Shown here: piece by piece, positions 62,980-64,000 of the stretch
Numbering within the stretch: position 1 is the first letter of the stretch
How the letters are laid out: the number at the start of each line of letters is the position of its first letter
Assembly: GCF_002208135.1 (NCBI RefSeq)
Contig: NZ_CP021646.1
Coordinates: 2,482,001-2,546,000 of the forward strand
DNA length: 64,000 nucleotides
Direction of reading: 5' to 3'
Origin: Pseudoalteromonas piscicida
Lineage (GTDB): Bacteria; Pseudomonadota; Gammaproteobacteria; Enterobacterales; Alteromonadaceae
Program-made: the position numbers and the translations under genes
The notes under the pieces: generated by a model
Database searches by the model: none
What the model saw: only the letters and a program-made list of their open reading frames with translations
Told to the model about the DNA's origin: nothing

Positions 62980-64000
62980 TTATTGTTTGCGATTCCGGCG
63001 ATGTGCTTTGTCGGTTTGTGACAAATCAGGGCGACAATCTCGCTTGCTTTCATTACGACTTGCTGTCAACAGTTTTTCCGCTTTGGCTGGTGTTAATCCC
63101 ACTTGCATGGTGGTTGGAAAACCAGTTACGCCTTTTTCTGTCTTCGGTAACACCACCGCCAATTGACCAAACCCAGTGATCATACTGTTGATCTGCTCAA
63201 TATAGTTGGTTGAAGGGCCTATCGGTAAATCGTTTAGCCACAGCTCCCTGTCATTAAATGCTGCTTGTCGCTCTGCAAATGGCTTAGTTTCATCGACTAC
63301 CCGGTGATAATTTTGCTCGCTAAGCATATTATTTGGCACTCGTGCAGGCCAAAAGGTCGGTAAATAAGGGTCGTACGCTTCATTGTAGCCATCGCGACAA
63401 CTCGCGGTGTCGGTTTGCCAAGGAATGGCCATCCAACGCGTAATGCCACCAGCAACCTGCCCCGTTTTTAATGGGCCGCTTGAATGCAGCGCGATTTCTG
63501 ATGTCATTTCCACGCCATAATTGGTGCCGTGGGTCGGTGCAGTATCTTCTGCATGCTTAAGACGGAAAGCCTCGCTATACATGCCCGCTGTACGCATTGG
63601 CCAAGTCATTTCACATCCAGGGTGGAAAGCATCCGCTAAACAGAACTCCATCGCCGCCTTAGTTAACATCTCAGGCTGCTCAGCAACTGGTATTTCATCA
63701 ATGCTGGTTGGGGGCGATAACAAGGGTCGTAATCAGAATCAAACTCGCCATTCGACCACTGCTGTAACATATTCAACTGAATTTCTGTGAGGGTAACAAA
63801 CTGCCTTGGCGAGTCATCGGCATCTACACTCATCGCATCGCCATACAACCAAGGCCACAACTGCGGTGCGGTAGCGGCAAATTGAGGATCCCAACTGTGT
63901 TTTTCATCCGCCGTGGTGACTTTTTCTACCTGTCTAAAGTTATTAAAGAGATTACGTCTTGCTTCTTGCCATGTGCGTGAGTTGTCATTTAAACGGCTGA
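62980..64000 (-). pseudogene. LodA/GoxA-family CTQ-dependent oxidase, partial, frame broken at a C5/G5 run
   Basis: The C-terminal third of a LodA-type oxidase; the start lies beyond the window. The cofactor residues are present: Cys in DAFHPGCEMTWPMR and Trp in MAIPWQTDTASC, exactly 65 residues apart, as between Cys516 and Trp581 of the Marinomonas enzyme (from memory). The frame breaks at the G5 run 63710-63714 of the top strand: one more C on the coding strand joins DSDYDPCYRP to PTSIDEIPVAEQP. The family oxidises lysine, glycine or other amines and releases hydrogen peroxide with antibacterial effect. Followed after eight bases by the LodB-like gene. Loss of frame is probably a read error. 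Confidence 0.88.

Overview
The window (about 43-45% G+C by eye) reads like the chromosome of a marine gammaproteobacterium of the Alteromonadales, most likely Pseudoalteromonas. This is an inference from the gene families and style: many TonB-dependent receptors and secreted proteins, a LodA/LodB-type quinoprotein oxidase, MetJ-type operators and a MacAB-like exporter with a sigma-54 activator. I see no rRNA, tRNA, CRISPR array, integrase or complete insertion sequence.

Layout. 1-1.05 kb: 3' part of an iron-type alcohol dehydrogenase. 1.2-6.6 kb: a haem-uptake cell-surface-signalling locus (ECF sigma factor, FecR anti-sigma, STN-containing TonB receptor, haem oxygenase, YbaN-like protein). 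6.6-8.6 kb: a chemoreceptor. 8.9-13.3 kb: two overlapping dynamin-like GTPases of the LeoA/LeoBC type, the gene pair of the Eleos (formerly Dynamins) antiphage systems. 13.6-16.3 kb: HugZ-like protein, GNAT acetyltransferase, lipoprotein. 16.3-23.4 kb: a five-gene operon for a tripartite-type exporter (HlyD adaptor, ABC ATPase, FtsX/MacB permease) and its NtrC-type two-component pair, with a visible sigma-54 promoter. 23.6-28.7 kb: small secreted protein, coiled-coil membrane protein, MBL-fold hydrolase, HrpB helicase. 28.9-31.7 kb: solute-binding protein overlapping a diguanylate cyclase. 31.9-36.6 kb: metA and a methionine synthase split into two genes, behind tandem Met boxes. 36.7-40.7 kb: EamA transporter, secreted Ig-like protein, TPR membrane protein, Cys-rich secreted protein. 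41-46.3 kb: three secreted proteins, two unrecognised and one metallophosphoesterase. 46.3-48.4 kb: a decayed MFS gene with a heptanucleotide repeat and three small proteins, two of them paralogues. 48.5-52.6 kb: a Fur-boxed siderophore receptor (frameshifted) divergent from a PepSY protein. 52.8-54.6 kb: gamma-glutamyltranspeptidase. 54.8-55.3 kb: two small Cys-rich peptides with double-glycine leaders and their own promoter and terminator. 55.3-60.1 kb: HAD phosphatase, LysR regulator and a divergent VOC/ene-reductase/PEBP/deacetylase operon. 60.3-61.7 kb: the ruin of a second exporter/two-component operon, collapsed into an adaptor-kinase chimera. 61.9-64 kb: LodB-like and LodA-like genes, the latter running off the window.

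Three long genes (siderophore receptor, secreted protein at 42.7 kb, LodA) are each broken at a run of exactly five G/C, and in each case a sixth base restores one frame. This looks like systematic homopolymer undercalling rather than three independent mutations, although slippage-based phase variation is the alternative. The best candidates for undescribed biology are the two double-glycine Cys-rich peptides, the unrecognised secreted cluster at 41-46 kb with its repeated upstream motif, and the small paralogous secreted proteins at 46.7-48.4 kb.
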